Shown here piece after piece: positions 1-8,171 of a DNA stretch of 45,279 nucleotides. Every line of letters starts with the position of its first letter. Position 1 is the stretch's first letter. The translations under genes were made by a program, and so were the position numbers. The notes under the pieces are model-generated. The model was not told where the DNA came from and made no database searches. It saw only the letters and a program-made list of their open reading frames with translations. The DNA lies in contig JAIBCK010000019.1 in the NCBI GenBank assembly GCA_019694215.1, forward strand, positions 1 to 45,279, in the 5' to 3' direction. This DNA is from Thermoflexales bacterium (GTDB taxonomy: Bacteria; Chloroflexota; Anaerolineae; J036; Brachytrichaceae).

Positions 1-848
1 TTCTGCCGATAGGACTGCGTCGTGGCGATGTTGGCGTGCCCAAAGATCTCCTGGACGCGTCGCGGGTTTTCCCCCTCGGCCATGAGGTGCTCGGCGCGCG
101 AGTGGCGCAAGGTGTGCGGGGTGATCTCCCCGTGAAGCCCGGCGGCCCGGGCGTGCTGGCGCGTCATCAACCAGACTGCCTGGCGGGTGAGGCTGCTGCC
201 CGCCGGATTGAGGAAAACGTAATCCGTCGGGCCGCCGGCAGCACTCTCGGCCCGCGCCCCGGCCAGGTAATCGCGCAGGGCCACGATCGCGCGCGGCGAC
301 AGCGGCACGACCCGATCGCGGCTGCCCCGGCCCGCGCAGCGCACCTCGGCCCGTTCCAGGTCCAGGTCGGCAAGCCGCAGGCCGATCACCTCGGACACCC
401 GCATCCCCGACGAATACAACAGCTCCAGCAGCGCGCGATCGCGCCGGGCGCGCATCGGGTTTTCACCGACCGGCGCTTCCATCAAGCGCACCACCTCATC
501 AGGCGTCAAGGTGTGCGGTGCGCGGCGGGCAATCGGCGGCGCGCGCAGGTCGAGGATGGGATCGGCCCCAATGTGGCGGTTGGCGCGCAACCAGGCAAAG
601 AGCGACTTGAGAGCGGCAATCTTGCGGGCGACGGTCGAGGTCGAATAGCGCGCATTCAACTGGGCAATAAATTGAATCACATGGTCGCGCGTAACTTGTC
701 CCCACCCTGCACCATCACCGACTACCCCATTCAGGTAGGTCTCAAACTGTTGCAGGTCATTGCGATACGCCAAAACGGTGTTGTCGGCCGCCCTTCGCTC
801 GCGTTTGAGCGACGACATGTAGGCTTCGGTGATGTGCTGCCTCTCCAT
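1..848 (-). CDS. Xer-type tyrosine recombinase, C-terminus cut by window edge
   Basis: Site-specific tyrosine recombinase of the XerC/XerD type, probably for chromosome dimer resolution or a related recombination. Reading the minus strand from ATG 848 gives an N-terminal SAM-like core-binding domain (about residues 1-90, with LKRERRAADNTVLAYRNDL) and a catalytic domain. Visible catalytic parts are Arg in GMRVSEV, HTLRHS, and GHANIATTQSY with the nucleophile Tyr. The hairpin that normally reads GKG has GRG, so the usual catalytic Lys is replaced by Arg. About 282 codons are present; family members run near 300 residues, so only a short tail is missing. It diverges from serA, and ATG 848 lies 13 nt after a TATAAT on this strand. 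Whether it is XerC, XerD or a phage-like integrase cannot be decided here. Confidence 0.9.
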   Translation of the reverse strand, partial: MERQHITEAYMSSLKRERRAADNTVLAYRNDLQQFETYLNGVVGDGAGWGQVTRDHVIQFIAQLNARYSTSTVARKIAALKSLFAWLRANRHIGADPILDLRAPPIARRAPHTLTPDEVVRLMEAPVGENPMRARRDRALLELLYSSGMRVSEVIGLRLADLDLERAEVRCAGRGSRDRVVPLSPRAIVALRDYLAGARAESAAGGPTDYVFLNPAGSSLTRQAVWLMTRQHARAAGLHGEITPHTLRHSRAEHLMAEGENPRRVQEIFGHANIATTQSYRQ

Positions 849-861
849 TTCTCGGGTGGGA

Positions 862-880
862 ATTATACCCCTCGTATAAT
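862..880. promoter_or_regulatory. Symmetric bidirectional -10 element between xer and serA
   Basis: The 19 bp hold ATTATA (862-867) and TATAAT (875-880) as a perfect inverted pair around a 7-bp spacer. Each arm is a consensus -10 for one direction: TATAAT then 10 nt to the serA ATG at 891, and TATAAT on the minus strand then 13 nt to the recombinase ATG at 848. No clear -35 or Shine-Dalgarno is seen on either side. I infer divergent promoters giving almost leaderless transcripts. Confidence 0.65.
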
Positions 881-890
881 CCGCGCCGTT

Positions 891-2498
891 ATGTCTCAGT
901 TCTCTGTTTTGATCCCCGACGACCTGTCCCCCGCTGGACTCGAGCTCCTGACCGCGGACCCTGCGATTTCGGTCAAGGTCGGGAAGAAGATGTCCCGCGC
1001 CGAGTTGCTCCAGGACCTCGGCCACGCCGACGCGCTGATCGTCCGCAGCGAGACGCGCGTCGACGCCGAGCTGATTGCCGCCGCGCCGGCGCTCAAGGTG
1101 ATTGGCCGGGCCGGAATCGGTGTGGACACGATCGACGTGGACGCGGCGACCCGGCGCGGCATTATTGTCATGAACACGCCACAGGCCAACACCACGGCCA
1201 CGGCGGAGCACACCCTGGCCATGATGCTGGCCCTGGCGCGCAACATCCCGCAGGCCGACGCCTCCATGCACCGTTTGGAGTGGGCACGCGGCCGCTTCAT
1301 GGGCGTGCAGCTGCAGGGCAAGGTGCTCGGCGTCGTGGGATTGGGCCGGATCGGCACGCAGGTGGCGCGGCGCGCCCAGGCGTTTGGCATGGAGATCCTG
1401 GCCTACGATCCCTTCGTCAATGAGGAAGTCGCGCGCGCGAGCGCCATCACGCTGGTCGATCTGGACGTACTGCTGCAGAAAAGCGATTTCGTCACCCTGC
1501 ATTCGTCGCTCACGACCGGCAGCCGTGGCCTGCTCAATGCCGAAAAGCTCGCCCTGATGAAGCCCACCGCGCGCGTCATCAACGTGGCGCGCGGCGCGCT
1601 GATCGACGCCGATGCGCTGGCCGCGGCGCTGAATGCGGGCAAGCTCGCGGGTGCCGCGCTGGATGTCTTCGAGGAGGAGCCGCCGGGCGACCATCCGTTG
1701 CTGCGCGCCCCGGGCGTCATCGTCACGCCACACCTCGGGGCGAGCACGCAGGAAGCGCAGCGCGATGTAAGCGTGCAGATGGCCGAGCAGATTCTGGACT
1801 GTCTGCACGAACGCGATGTGCGCAACGCAGTGAACTTCCCACCGATCGACCCGGCCGCGCTGCCGGTGGTGCGGCCGTATCTGCGGCTGGCTGAGAAACT
1901 GGGCGGCCTGCAAGCCGGGCTGCTCGAAGGTCGCCTCGCGCGGATCGAAGTGGAGTACCGCGGCAGCGACATCGCGCCGCATGTCAAGCCGCTGACGATG
2001 GCGCTGCTGCGTGGTCTGTTGGTGGGCTTTCTCGGCGCGGAGCGCGTCAACTACGTCAATGCCAACCTGATCGCGGCCGAGCGCGGGATCGCCGTTTCTC
2101 AGGCGGTGAACCTGGTCGCGGCCGACTACGTGAACTTGATTTCGTGCCGGGTGACGGGCCATGGCGAGGACGGCAGCGAGCACACCCGCACCGTCGCCGG
2201 CGTGTTGTTTGCGGGGCACGAGCCACGCGTGGTGCGCATCGACGGCTTTCACATCGATGCCGTGCCGGAGGGACAGCTGCTCGTGGTGTCGTCGCGCGAT
2301 GTGCCCGGCGTGATTGGGCGCATTGGCACGATCCTCGGCGCGCATCAGGTCAACATCGGTGAATACCGGCTGGGTCGCACGCACGCCGGCGACCGCGCGC
2401 TCTCCGTCGTCAACCTCGACAACGCCGCGCCCGAGGCCGCGATCAAGGCGCTGCGCGCGCTGCCCGAAGTGATCGCCGTCCGCACAATGACGCTGTAG
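891..2498 (+). CDS. serA: D-3-phosphoglycerate dehydrogenase (long form)
   Basis: Catalyses NAD-dependent oxidation of 3-phosphoglycerate to 3-phosphohydroxypyruvate, the first step of serine synthesis. The 535 residues match the long form of the family. Seen in order: substrate-binding half with GRAGIGVDTIDVDAA and NTPQANTTATAEH, Rossmann nucleotide-binding motif VVGLGRIGTQVARRAQAFG, catalytic His in TPHLGASTQEAQ, an intervening regulatory domain, and a C-terminal ACT domain (SSRDVPGVIGRIGTILG) that usually senses serine. The same frame is open upstream to position 36, but ATG 891 is the right start: the family begins here and the upstream stretch is antisense to the recombinase. First gene of a tight run into the histidine genes, with hisC starting 2 nt after its stop. 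Confidence 0.96.
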   Translation: MSQFSVLIPDDLSPAGLELLTADPAISVKVGKKMSRAELLQDLGHADALIVRSETRVDAELIAAAPALKVIGRAGIGVDTIDVDAATRRGIIVMNTPQANTTATAEHTLAMMLALARNIPQADASMHRLEWARGRFMGVQLQGKVLGVVGLGRIGTQVARRAQAFGMEILAYDPFVNEEVARASAITLVDLDVLLQKSDFVTLHSSLTTGSRGLLNAEKLALMKPTARVINVARGALIDADALAAALNAGKLAGAALDVFEEEPPGDHPLLRAPGVIVTPHLGASTQEAQRDVSVQMAEQILDCLHERDVRNAVNFPPIDPAALPVVRPYLRLAEKLGGLQAGLLEGRLARIEVEYRGSDIAPHVKPLTMALLRGLLVGFLGAERVNYVNANLIAAERGIAVSQAVNLVAADYVNLISCRVTGHGEDGSEHTRTVAGVLFAGHEPRVVRIDGFHIDAVPEGQLLVVSSRDVPGVIGRIGTILGAHQVNIGEYRLGRTHAGDRALSVVNLDNAAPEAAIKALRALPEVIAVRTMTL

Positions 2499-2500
2499 CC

Positions 2501-3622
2501 ATGGACATCGACGGCCTGATCACCCCGCGTGTGCGCGCGATGGCCGCGTACGCACCCATCACGCCCGTGGCCGTTGTTGCGCGCCGGCACGGCCTGGCGC
2601 CGGAATCGATCATCAAGCTGGACGCCAATGAGAACCCGTATGGCCCCAGCCCTCGCGCGATCGAGGCGTTGGCGCGACCCGTCGATGCACACCGCTACCC
2701 GGATCCCGATCAGACGATGCTGCGCGCGGCCGTGGCCGGGTTTTCGGGATGGCCGGCCGAGCGCATCCTGTGCGGCGCGGGCGCAGATGAGCTTCTTCAG
2801 TGGGTCGGTTCGGCGTTTCTGGACCCCGGCGACGCGCTGATCGACCTGCCGCCCACCTTCGGCATGTATCGCTGGGTGGCCGACATCACTGGCGCGCGGC
2901 ATGTGGCGGTCCCTCGCCGCGCCGACTTCGGCGTGGATGTGGCGGCCGTGGCGCGCACCGTCGCGGAAACCCCGCGCGCAAAGCTGCTCATCGTGGCCAA
3001 TCCAAACAACCCGGACGGCGGGCTGCTCTCGCCGGAGACGCTGCAGGCCCTGGCGGAGCTGCCCATCGCCGTGGTCGTCGATGAGGCCTACATCGACTTC
3101 GCAGGCGTGCCCGGTGCGGCCAGCTGGGCGATGGAGCGGCCAAACGTGATGGTGCTGCGCACCTTCAGCAAGCTGGCCGGGCTGGCCGGGCTGCGGGCCG
3201 GCTATGGCCTGTTCCACCCGCGGGTGGCGGCACAACTGTGGAAGCTCAAGCAGCCCTACACGCCGAGCAGCGCAACCAGCGCCGCGGTGATCGCGGCACT
3301 GGGCGATGTCGGGCATTTGACCGAAACGCGCGACCGTATCATCGCCGAGCGCGAACGGTTGTTGGCGGGCCTGCGCGATTTCGGCTGGCTCACGCCGCTG
3401 CCTTCCCGGGCCAACTTCCTGCTCTGCCGAGTCGGGCGCGCACCCATCGGCGTGGCCGCGGCGGGGCGCTGGCTGCGGGACGCGCTGGAGCGGCGTGGGA
3501 TCATGGTGCGCTACTTTGACCGGGAGGGCCTGCGCGACTGCGTCCGGATCAGCATCGGAACACCCGAGGACGGGCGCGCCGTCGTCGACGCGCTGCAGGC
3601 CATTGCCCGGGAGGAGCTGTGA
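2501..3622 (+). CDS. hisC: Histidinol-phosphate aminotransferase
   Basis: PLP-dependent class I/II aminotransferase converting imidazole-acetol phosphate and glutamate to histidinol phosphate. The 373 residues are of normal length. Visible: substrate region [13 protein letters not shown], cofactor region ANPNNPDGG, and the Schiff-base Lys in [16 protein letters not shown]. It starts 2 nt after serA and its TGA overlaps the hisB ATG by one base, so it is co-transcribed and probably translationally coupled. Such enzymes often also accept aromatic amino acids; its place in the his cluster argues for the histidine role. Confidence 0.95.
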   Translation: MDIDGLITPRVRAMAAYAPITPVAVVARRHGLAPESIIKLDANENPYGPSPRAIEALARPVDAHRYPDPDQTMLRAAVAGFSGWPAERILCGAGADELLQWVGSAFLDPGDALIDLPPTFGMYRWVADITGARHVAVPRRADFGVDVAAVARTVAETPRAKLLIVANPNNPDGGLLSPETLQALAELPIAVVVDEAYIDFAGVPGAASWAMERPNVMVLRTFSKLAGLAGLRAGYGLFHPRVAAQLWKLKQPYTPSSATSAAVIAALGDVGHLTETRDRIIAERERLLAGLRDFGWLTPLPSRANFLLCRVGRAPIGVAAAGRWLRDALERRGIMVRYFDREGLRDCVRISIGTPEDGRAVVDALQAIAREEL

Positions 3623-4212
3623 TGTCCCGAAGTGCAACGATCAAGCGCAAGACAAACGAGACCGATATCACGCTGAGCCTCGAGCTCGATGGCAGCGGCC
3701 AGGCCGACATCGCGACCGGGGTCGGCTTCTACGACCACATGCTCCATCACGTCGCGCTGCACGGGCTGTTTGATCTACGCGTGCGAGCGGTGGGCGACCT
3801 GGAGGTGGACGACCATCACACGGTCGAGGATGTTGCCATTGCGTTGGGCAGCGCGATGAATGAGGCGCTCGGGGAGCGTCGCGGCATCGTCCGCATGGCC
3901 GATGCGACCGTCCCCATGGATGAGGCGCTGGCGCAGGTCGTCGTCGATTTGAGTGGCCGGCCGTATTCGGTCTTCCAGGCCGAATTTGTCGCGCCGAAAA
4001 TCGGGGCCATGACCAGCAGCCTGGTCGCGCATGTCTTCGAGAGCCTGGCCGTGCACGGGCGGATGAACCTGCATGCGCGGGTGCTGTACGGCCGCGACGA
4101 TCACCACAAGGCCGAGGCCCTGTTCAAGGCGCTGGGCCGCGCGTTGTGCGCGGCGACGCGCCTCGACGCCCGGCGCGGCGGCGTGCCCTCGACCAAAGGG
4201 ACGTTGACGTGA
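3622..4212 (+). CDS. hisB: Imidazoleglycerol-phosphate dehydratase
   Basis: Dehydrates imidazoleglycerol phosphate to imidazole-acetol phosphate in histidine synthesis. This is the monofunctional form of 196 residues, without the phosphatase domain of enterobacterial HisB. Metal-binding motifs are visible: [26 protein letters not shown] and [20 protein letters not shown] lies just before it at 3619, but ATG 3622 is preferred: it forms TGATG with the hisC stop and sits behind a strong GGAGG (3610-3614). The next gene overlaps its stop. Confidence 0.96.
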   Translation: MSRSATIKRKTNETDITLSLELDGSGQADIATGVGFYDHMLHHVALHGLFDLRVRAVGDLEVDDHHTVEDVAIALGSAMNEALGERRGIVRMADATVPMDEALAQVVVDLSGRPYSVFQAEFVAPKIGAMTSSLVAHVFESLAVHGRMNLHARVLYGRDDHHKAEALFKALGRALCAATRLDARRGGVPSTKGTLT

Positions 4213-4826
4213 TCGCCGTCGTCGACTTCGGTGCCGGGAACCTGCGCAACGTCGTCAAGGCGCTCGAGCACATTGGCGCCCACCCGTACGTCACGGATGA
4301 TCCCGCGACCATCGCCAATGCGGACCGGGTCGTGCTCCCCGGCGTGGGTGCCTTTGCCGATTGCATGAACGGCTTGCGCCAGCGCGGCGTGGTCGAGGCC
4401 TGCATCCAGGCGGCGCGCTCGGGCCGGCCCTTTCTCGGCATTTGCGTGGGCGCGCAGATGCTCTTCGACGCGGGCGAGGAGATGGGCGAGTGGCCGGGGC
4501 TGGGGATCCTGCCCGGCCGCGTCGTGGCGTTTGATGAGCGGGTGCACGCGCAGCGGCTGCCCGTGCCGCACGTCGGCTGGAACCAGCTGCGCGCGCTGAA
4601 CCCGGCGCATCCGCTGCTGCGGGATGTGCCTTCCGCCGCGTATGCCTACTTCGTGCATTCCTATCACCTTCGACCCGCAGATGACTCTCTGACGTTGGTC
4701 GAAGCGACCTACGGCTACCCCTTCCCCGCCATCGTCGGCCGCGACAAGGTGCTGGGGATTCAGTTCCATCCGGAGAAGAGCCAGGCCGTGGGCCTCACGT
4801 TGCTGCGCAACTTCATCACGCTATGA
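4209..4826 (+). CDS. hisH: Imidazole glycerol phosphate synthase, glutaminase subunit
   Basis: Class I glutamine amidotransferase that supplies ammonia to HisF. The 205 residues start with [19 protein letters not shown]. The nucleophile Cys lies in [12 protein letters not shown] and the His-Glu pair in QFHPEKSQ. The frame is open further upstream, but the GTG at 4209 is chosen because it overlaps the hisB stop as GTGA and the family N-terminus begins exactly there. It pairs with hisF two genes downstream; hisA lies between them, the common bacterial order. Confidence 0.95.
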   Translation: MIAVVDFGAGNLRNVVKALEHIGAHPYVTDDPATIANADRVVLPGVGAFADCMNGLRQRGVVEACIQAARSGRPFLGICVGAQMLFDAGEEMGEWPGLGILPGRVVAFDERVHAQRLPVPHVGWNQLRALNPAHPLLRDVPSAAYAYFVHSYHLRPADDSLTLVEATYGYPFPAIVGRDKVLGIQFHPEKSQAVGLTLLRNFITL

Positions 4827-5581
4827 CCTTTACGATCTTTCCTGCCATCGACCTACGCGGCGGCCAGGTCGTGCGGCTTCGTCAGGGCGACCCAGCCCAG
4901 TCCACTGCCTATGCGAAAGACCCGCTGGCGGTGGCGAGCCGCTGGCTGGCGGCCGGCGCGGCGTGGCTGCATGTGGTCAACCTCGATGGCGCCTTCGGCG
5001 ACGCGACCGGCGCAGCCATCAACCGCAACGCCCTCGCCGGCCTGGCAGCGCTGGCGGCGCGCAACCACGCCAGCCTGCAACTCGGCGGCGGCCTGCGCAG
5101 CCTGGACGATCTGCAAGCTGCCATCGACGCCGGCGCACAACGCGTGATTATTGGTACCGCCGCGGTCGAGAACCCCGCCCTGGTCGAGGCCGCGCTCGCC
5201 CGCTTCGGCGCGGAGCGCATCGTCGTTGGGCTGGACGCCCGGGCCGGGATGATCGTCACGCGGGGCTGGCAATCCGCCACCCCGATCTCGGCCGCCGACC
5301 TGGGCTGCCAGATGGCGGCCATGGGCGTGCGGCATGCGCTCTTCACCGAGGTGGGCCGCGACGGGATGCTGAGCGGCCCGGCAGCCGAGATGACCGCGGC
5401 CATCGCGCAGCTGACCGACCTGGCCGTGCTGGCCTCGGGCGGCGTGCGCAACCTGGATGACGTGCGGGAGCTGCGGCTGTATGCGCCGCGCGGCGTGGCC
5501 GGCGTCGTGGTCGGGCGCGCGCTGTATGAGGGCACGTTGGACCTTGGCGCCGCGTTGGCTTTGGCAGAGACGGGAGGCTGA
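4823..5581 (+). CDS. hisA: ProFAR isomerase
   Basis: Phosphoribosylformimino-5-aminoimidazole carboxamide ribotide isomerase, a TIM-barrel enzyme performing an Amadori rearrangement in histidine synthesis. The 252 residues show the two barrel-half aspartates in FPAIDLRGGQVVRLRQGD and VVGLDARAG, plus phosphate-binding glycines in LQLGGGLR and LASGGVRN. ATG 4823 overlaps the hisH TGA as ATGA, indicating translational coupling. In some actinobacteria this gene also serves tryptophan synthesis (PriA); no specific sign of that is visible, and a trp operon lies elsewhere in the window. Confidence 0.95.
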   Translation: MTFTIFPAIDLRGGQVVRLRQGDPAQSTAYAKDPLAVASRWLAAGAAWLHVVNLDGAFGDATGAAINRNALAGLAALAARNHASLQLGGGLRSLDDLQAAIDAGAQRVIIGTAAVENPALVEAALARFGAERIVVGLDARAGMIVTRGWQSATPISAADLGCQMAAMGVRHALFTEVGRDGMLSGPAAEMTAAIAQLTDLAVLASGGVRNLDDVRELRLYAPRGVAGVVVGRALYEGTLDLGAALALAETGG

Positions 5582-6358
5582 GTGCTCGCAAAACGCATCA
5601 TCCCCTGCTTCGATGTGGCCGGCGGGCGCGTGGTCAAGGGCGTGCGCTTCACCGACTTCGTCGATGCCGGTGACCCTATCGCGCAGGCCCGCGTCTACGA
5701 CGCGGCCGGCGCCGACGAGCTGGTCTTCCTCGACATCCTGGCCTCGCACGAGTCGCGCGGCACCACGTTGGACATGGCGCGCCGCGTGGCCGATGAGGTG
5801 TTCATCCCCTTCACCATCGGCGGCGGCGTCCGGGCGGCCGACGACTTCCGCGCCCTGCTGCTCGCGGGCGCGGACAAGTGCAGCGTGAACAGCGCCGCCG
5901 TCCAACGCCCCGAGCTGATCAACGAGGCGGCCTGGCGCTTTGGCGCGCAGTGCGTGGTGCTGGCCATCGATGCCAAGCGCGATGAATCCCTGCACGGCGG
6001 GCGGGGGGGCTGGCAGGTGTATCTGAATGGCGGGCGCGTCGGCACAGAGTGGGATGCCGTGGCCTGGGCGCGCGAAGCCGTGTCACGCGGCGCGGGCGAA
6101 ATCCTGCTGACCAGCATGGACACCGACGGCACCCGCGACGGCTATGACCTGCCGATGATCCGCGCCCTCCGCGAGGCCGTCAACGTACCAATCATCGCGT
6201 CGGGCGGCGCGGGACGCCTCGATCACTTCTACGACGCCCTGGAGGCCGGCGCGAGCGCCGTGCTGGCCGCCTCGGTCTTTCACTTTGGCACCTTTGACAT
6301 CGCCACCGTCAAGGCCTATCTGGCGGGGCGTGGCGTGCCCATCCGTCAGACCTCTTGA
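5582..6358 (+). CDS. hisF: Imidazole glycerol phosphate synthase, cyclase subunit
   Basis: TIM-barrel cyclase that joins ammonia from HisH to PRFAR, producing imidazoleglycerol phosphate and AICAR. The 258 residues show [19 protein letters not shown] with the first catalytic Asp, VLAIDAKR with the second, and phosphate-binding [12 protein letters not shown] and IASGGAG. It begins with GTG directly after the hisA stop with no intervening base, so it depends on the same transcript. Confidence 0.96.
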   Translation: MLAKRIIPCFDVAGGRVVKGVRFTDFVDAGDPIAQARVYDAAGADELVFLDILASHESRGTTLDMARRVADEVFIPFTIGGGVRAADDFRALLLAGADKCSVNSAAVQRPELINEAAWRFGAQCVVLAIDAKRDESLHGGRGGWQVYLNGGRVGTEWDAVAWAREAVSRGAGEILLTSMDTDGTRDGYDLPMIRALREAVNVPIIASGGAGRLDHFYDALEAGASAVLAASVFHFGTFDIATVKAYLAGRGVPIRQTS

Positions 6359-6382
6359 CGAGTTGCTATCCACCGTTAGATC

Positions 6383-6997
6383 ATGCTTGACTTGAAATTT
6401 GATTCCGACGGGCTGATCCCCGCCATTTGCCAGGACGTCACCAGCGGGCGCGTGCTGATGATGGCGTGGATGAACGCCGAAGCCCTGCGCCTGACGCGCG
6501 AGCGCGGCGAGGCCACGTTCTGGTCGCGCAGCCGACAGACGTTGTGGCGCAAGGGCGAAAGCAGCGGCAACGTGCTCAAGGTGGTTGAGATCCGCGCTGA
6601 CTGCGATGCGGATGCGTTGCTGCTGCGCGTGGAGGCCGCCGGCCCGGCCTGCCACACCGGTGCCGAGAGCTGCTTCTTTCAGGACCTCGACGGCGCGCGG
6701 CACGAGCCGCCGGCCTCCGGGTTCCTGGTCGCGCTGGATGCGCTGGTTGCCGCGCGGCGCAGCGCCGATCCCGCCACGAGCTACACCGCCCGCCTGCTCG
6801 CCGGGGGACCCTTGACGGTCGCGCAAAAGGTGGGCGAGGAAGGCGTTGAGGTGGCCCTGGCCGCCGTCGCGCAGGATGACACGCGCGTAATCGACGAAGC
6901 CGCGGACCTGCTGTATCACCTCATCGTGCTGCTCCGCGCGCGCGGGCTGTCCCTGCTGGACGTGCTCAAGCGGCTGCGGCAGCGGCATGCGGCGTGA
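6383..6997 (+). CDS. hisI: Bifunctional phosphoribosyl-AMP cyclohydrolase / phosphoribosyl-ATP pyrophosphatase
   Basis: Fused HisI-HisE protein (204 residues) for the second and third steps of histidine synthesis. The N-terminal cyclohydrolase (about 1-110) shows [11 protein letters not shown], the metal site [13 protein letters not shown] and the Cys motif in [11 protein letters not shown]. The C-terminal pyrophosphatase (about 115-204) shows a MazG-like helical pattern with [13 protein letters not shown] and [14 protein letters not shown]. It follows hisF by 24 nt with no obvious Shine-Dalgarno and ends the operon. hisG and hisD are not in the window. Confidence 0.94.
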   Translation: MLDLKFDSDGLIPAICQDVTSGRVLMMAWMNAEALRLTRERGEATFWSRSRQTLWRKGESSGNVLKVVEIRADCDADALLLRVEAAGPACHTGAESCFFQDLDGARHEPPASGFLVALDALVAARRSADPATSYTARLLAGGPLTVAQKVGEEGVEVALAAVAQDDTRVIDEAADLLYHLIVLLRARGLSLLDVLKRLRQRHAA

Positions 6998-7008
6998 AAA
7001 CGGGGTGG

Positions 7009-7053
7009 GATAATCCCGTGCAGTTCACCCGAAAATATCCGATCTGAAAAGGA
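7009..7053 (+). promoter_or_regulatory. Probable sucD -10 and ribosome binding site
   Basis: GATAAT (7009-7014) lies 45 nt upstream of the sucD ATG, inside the only sizeable gap after the his operon. An AAAGGA (7048-7053) ends 6 nt before the start codon. No convincing -35 was found. Unlike the head-of-transcript genes noted elsewhere, this one has a true 5' leader. Confidence 0.4.
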
Positions 7054-7059
7054 CGATCC

Positions 7060-8118
7060 ATGTCAATCCTCGCAGACAAGAACACCCGATTGATCGTGCA
7101 AGGCATCACCGGCCGCGAAGGTGATTTCCACGCACGCGCGATGCACAAGCACGCCCCCATCGTCGTGGGCGGCGTCACGCCCGGCAAGGGCGGCCTGCAA
7201 CTCGACTACGACGGAGACAAGATCCCGGTCTTCGACACGGTGGGTCAGGCGGCGCGCGAGACCGGCGCGAATGCAACGGTCATCTACGTGCCGGCCAAGT
7301 TCGCGCCGGATGCCATGATGGAAGCCGCCGACGCGGGGCTGAAGTTCATCTGCTGCATCACCGAAGGCGTGCCCGTCCTTGACATGATCAAGGTGCGCGC
7401 GTATCTGGATGCCAAGGGCGCGACCCTGCTCGGGCCGAACTGCCCGGGCCTGATCACCCCGGGCCAGGCCAAGATCGGCATCATCCCGGCCAACATCTGC
7501 ACGCCCGGATCGATCGGCATCGTCTCGCGCAGTGGGACCCTGACCTATGAGGCCATCGCCGCGCTAACGCAAAACGGTTTTGGGCAATCCACCGTGGTGG
7601 GGATCGGCGGCGACCCGGTGCGCGGGCTGGACTTCCTGCAGGTCATCCAGAAATTCAATGAGGACCCGCAGACCGAGGCGATCATCATGATCGGCGAGAT
7701 CGGCGGCAGCGACGAGGAGAAGGCGGCGGCCTGGGCAAAGGCCCACGTCAAGAAGCCGATGGTCGGCTTCATCGCGGGCCGCGCCGCGCCCGAAGGCAAG
7801 CGCATGGGCCACGCCGGGGCGATCATCGAAGGCGGGATGGGCACCGCGGCCAGCAAGGTCGAGGCCATGGAGGCCGCCGGGATCACCGTCGCGGACCTTC
7901 CGACGCAGTTCCCTGACCTGCTCAAGATGCGGCTGTCCAAGGCGCGCAAGACGGTGGCCGTCAAACGTGCAGCCAAACCCGCGGTGAAGAAGCCCGCGGC
8001 CAAGAAGGCGGCGGCCAAAAAACCCGCGGTGAAGAAGCCTGCGGCCAGAAAGGCGGCGGCCAAGCCCGCAGCCAGGAAGCCGGCCGTCCGAAAGCCGGCC
8101 CGCAAGAGCGGGCGCTGA
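7060..8118 (+). CDS. sucD: Succinyl-CoA ligase alpha subunit with a basic C-terminal tail
   Basis: Alpha subunit of succinate-CoA ligase (or a close acyl-CoA ligase), which carries the phosphohistidine and binds CoA. The core of about 300 residues shows [68 protein letters not shown] and the phosphorylated His251 in [11 protein letters not shown]. The family normally ends near residue 290-300; here about 50 more residues are almost only Lys, Ala, Pro and Arg, including two 15-residue tandem copies. The sucC partner is not adjacent and must lie elsewhere. A terminator follows directly. Confidence 0.92.
   Translation: MSILADKNTRLIVQGITGREGDFHARAMHKHAPIVVGGVTPGKGGLQLDYDGDKIPVFDTVGQAARETGANATVIYVPAKFAPDAMMEAADAGLKFICCITEGVPVLDMIKVRAYLDAKGATLLGPNCPGLITPGQAKIGIIPANICTPGSIGIVSRSGTLTYEAIAALTQNGFGQSTVVGIGGDPVRGLDFLQVIQKFNEDPQTEAIIMIGEIGGSDEEKAAAWAKAHVKKPMVGFIAGRAAPEGKRMGHAGAIIEGGMGTAASKVEAMEAAGITVADLPTQFPDLLKMRLSKARKTVAVKRAAKPAVKKPAAKKAAAKKPAVKKPAARKAAAKPAARKPAVRKPARKSGR
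7975..8064 (+). repeat. 45-bp tandem repeat coding the SucD tail
   Basis: Two adjacent 45-bp units (7975-8019 and 8020-8064) encode [15 protein letters not shown] and [15 protein letters not shown]. The flanking stretch to 8115 continues with irregular Lys/Arg-Pro-Ala steps. The composition resembles the disordered basic tails of histone H1-like and HU-like proteins. In-frame expansion of a 45-bp unit is the likely origin. Confidence 0.8.
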
Positions 8119-8128
8119 TTCGAAACCA

Positions 8129-8165
8129 GCGGGGGCGGAGATCGATCCGCCCCCGCCTGCTTTTT
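8129..8165 (+). terminator. Rho-independent terminator after sucD
   Basis: An 11-bp perfect stem (8129-8139 with 8146-8156, GC-rich) closes a 6-nt loop and is followed by CTGCTTTTT. It begins 10 nt after the sucD stop and ends 6 nt before the next start codon, so the following gene either has an unseen promoter or is expressed by read-through. Confidence 0.85.
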
Positions 8166-8171
8166 CAGCCC

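Noticed and set aside
36-890. Open frame on the plus strand running into serA
   Set aside because: It is antisense to the recombinase, and the family start, promoter and divergent layout all place serA at 891. GC-rich DNA leaves such antisense frames open.
849-890. His-operon leader peptide or attenuator before serA
   Set aside because: The start codon lies 10 nt after the -10, so no leader RNA is possible.
2345-3637. 430-codon open frame on the minus strand
   Set aside because: Wholly antisense to serA and hisC, with Arg/Gly/His-rich low-complexity translation and no recognisable motif.
4853-5995. 380-codon open frame on the minus strand
   Set aside because: Antisense to hisA and hisF; translation is unstructured and shows no family motif.
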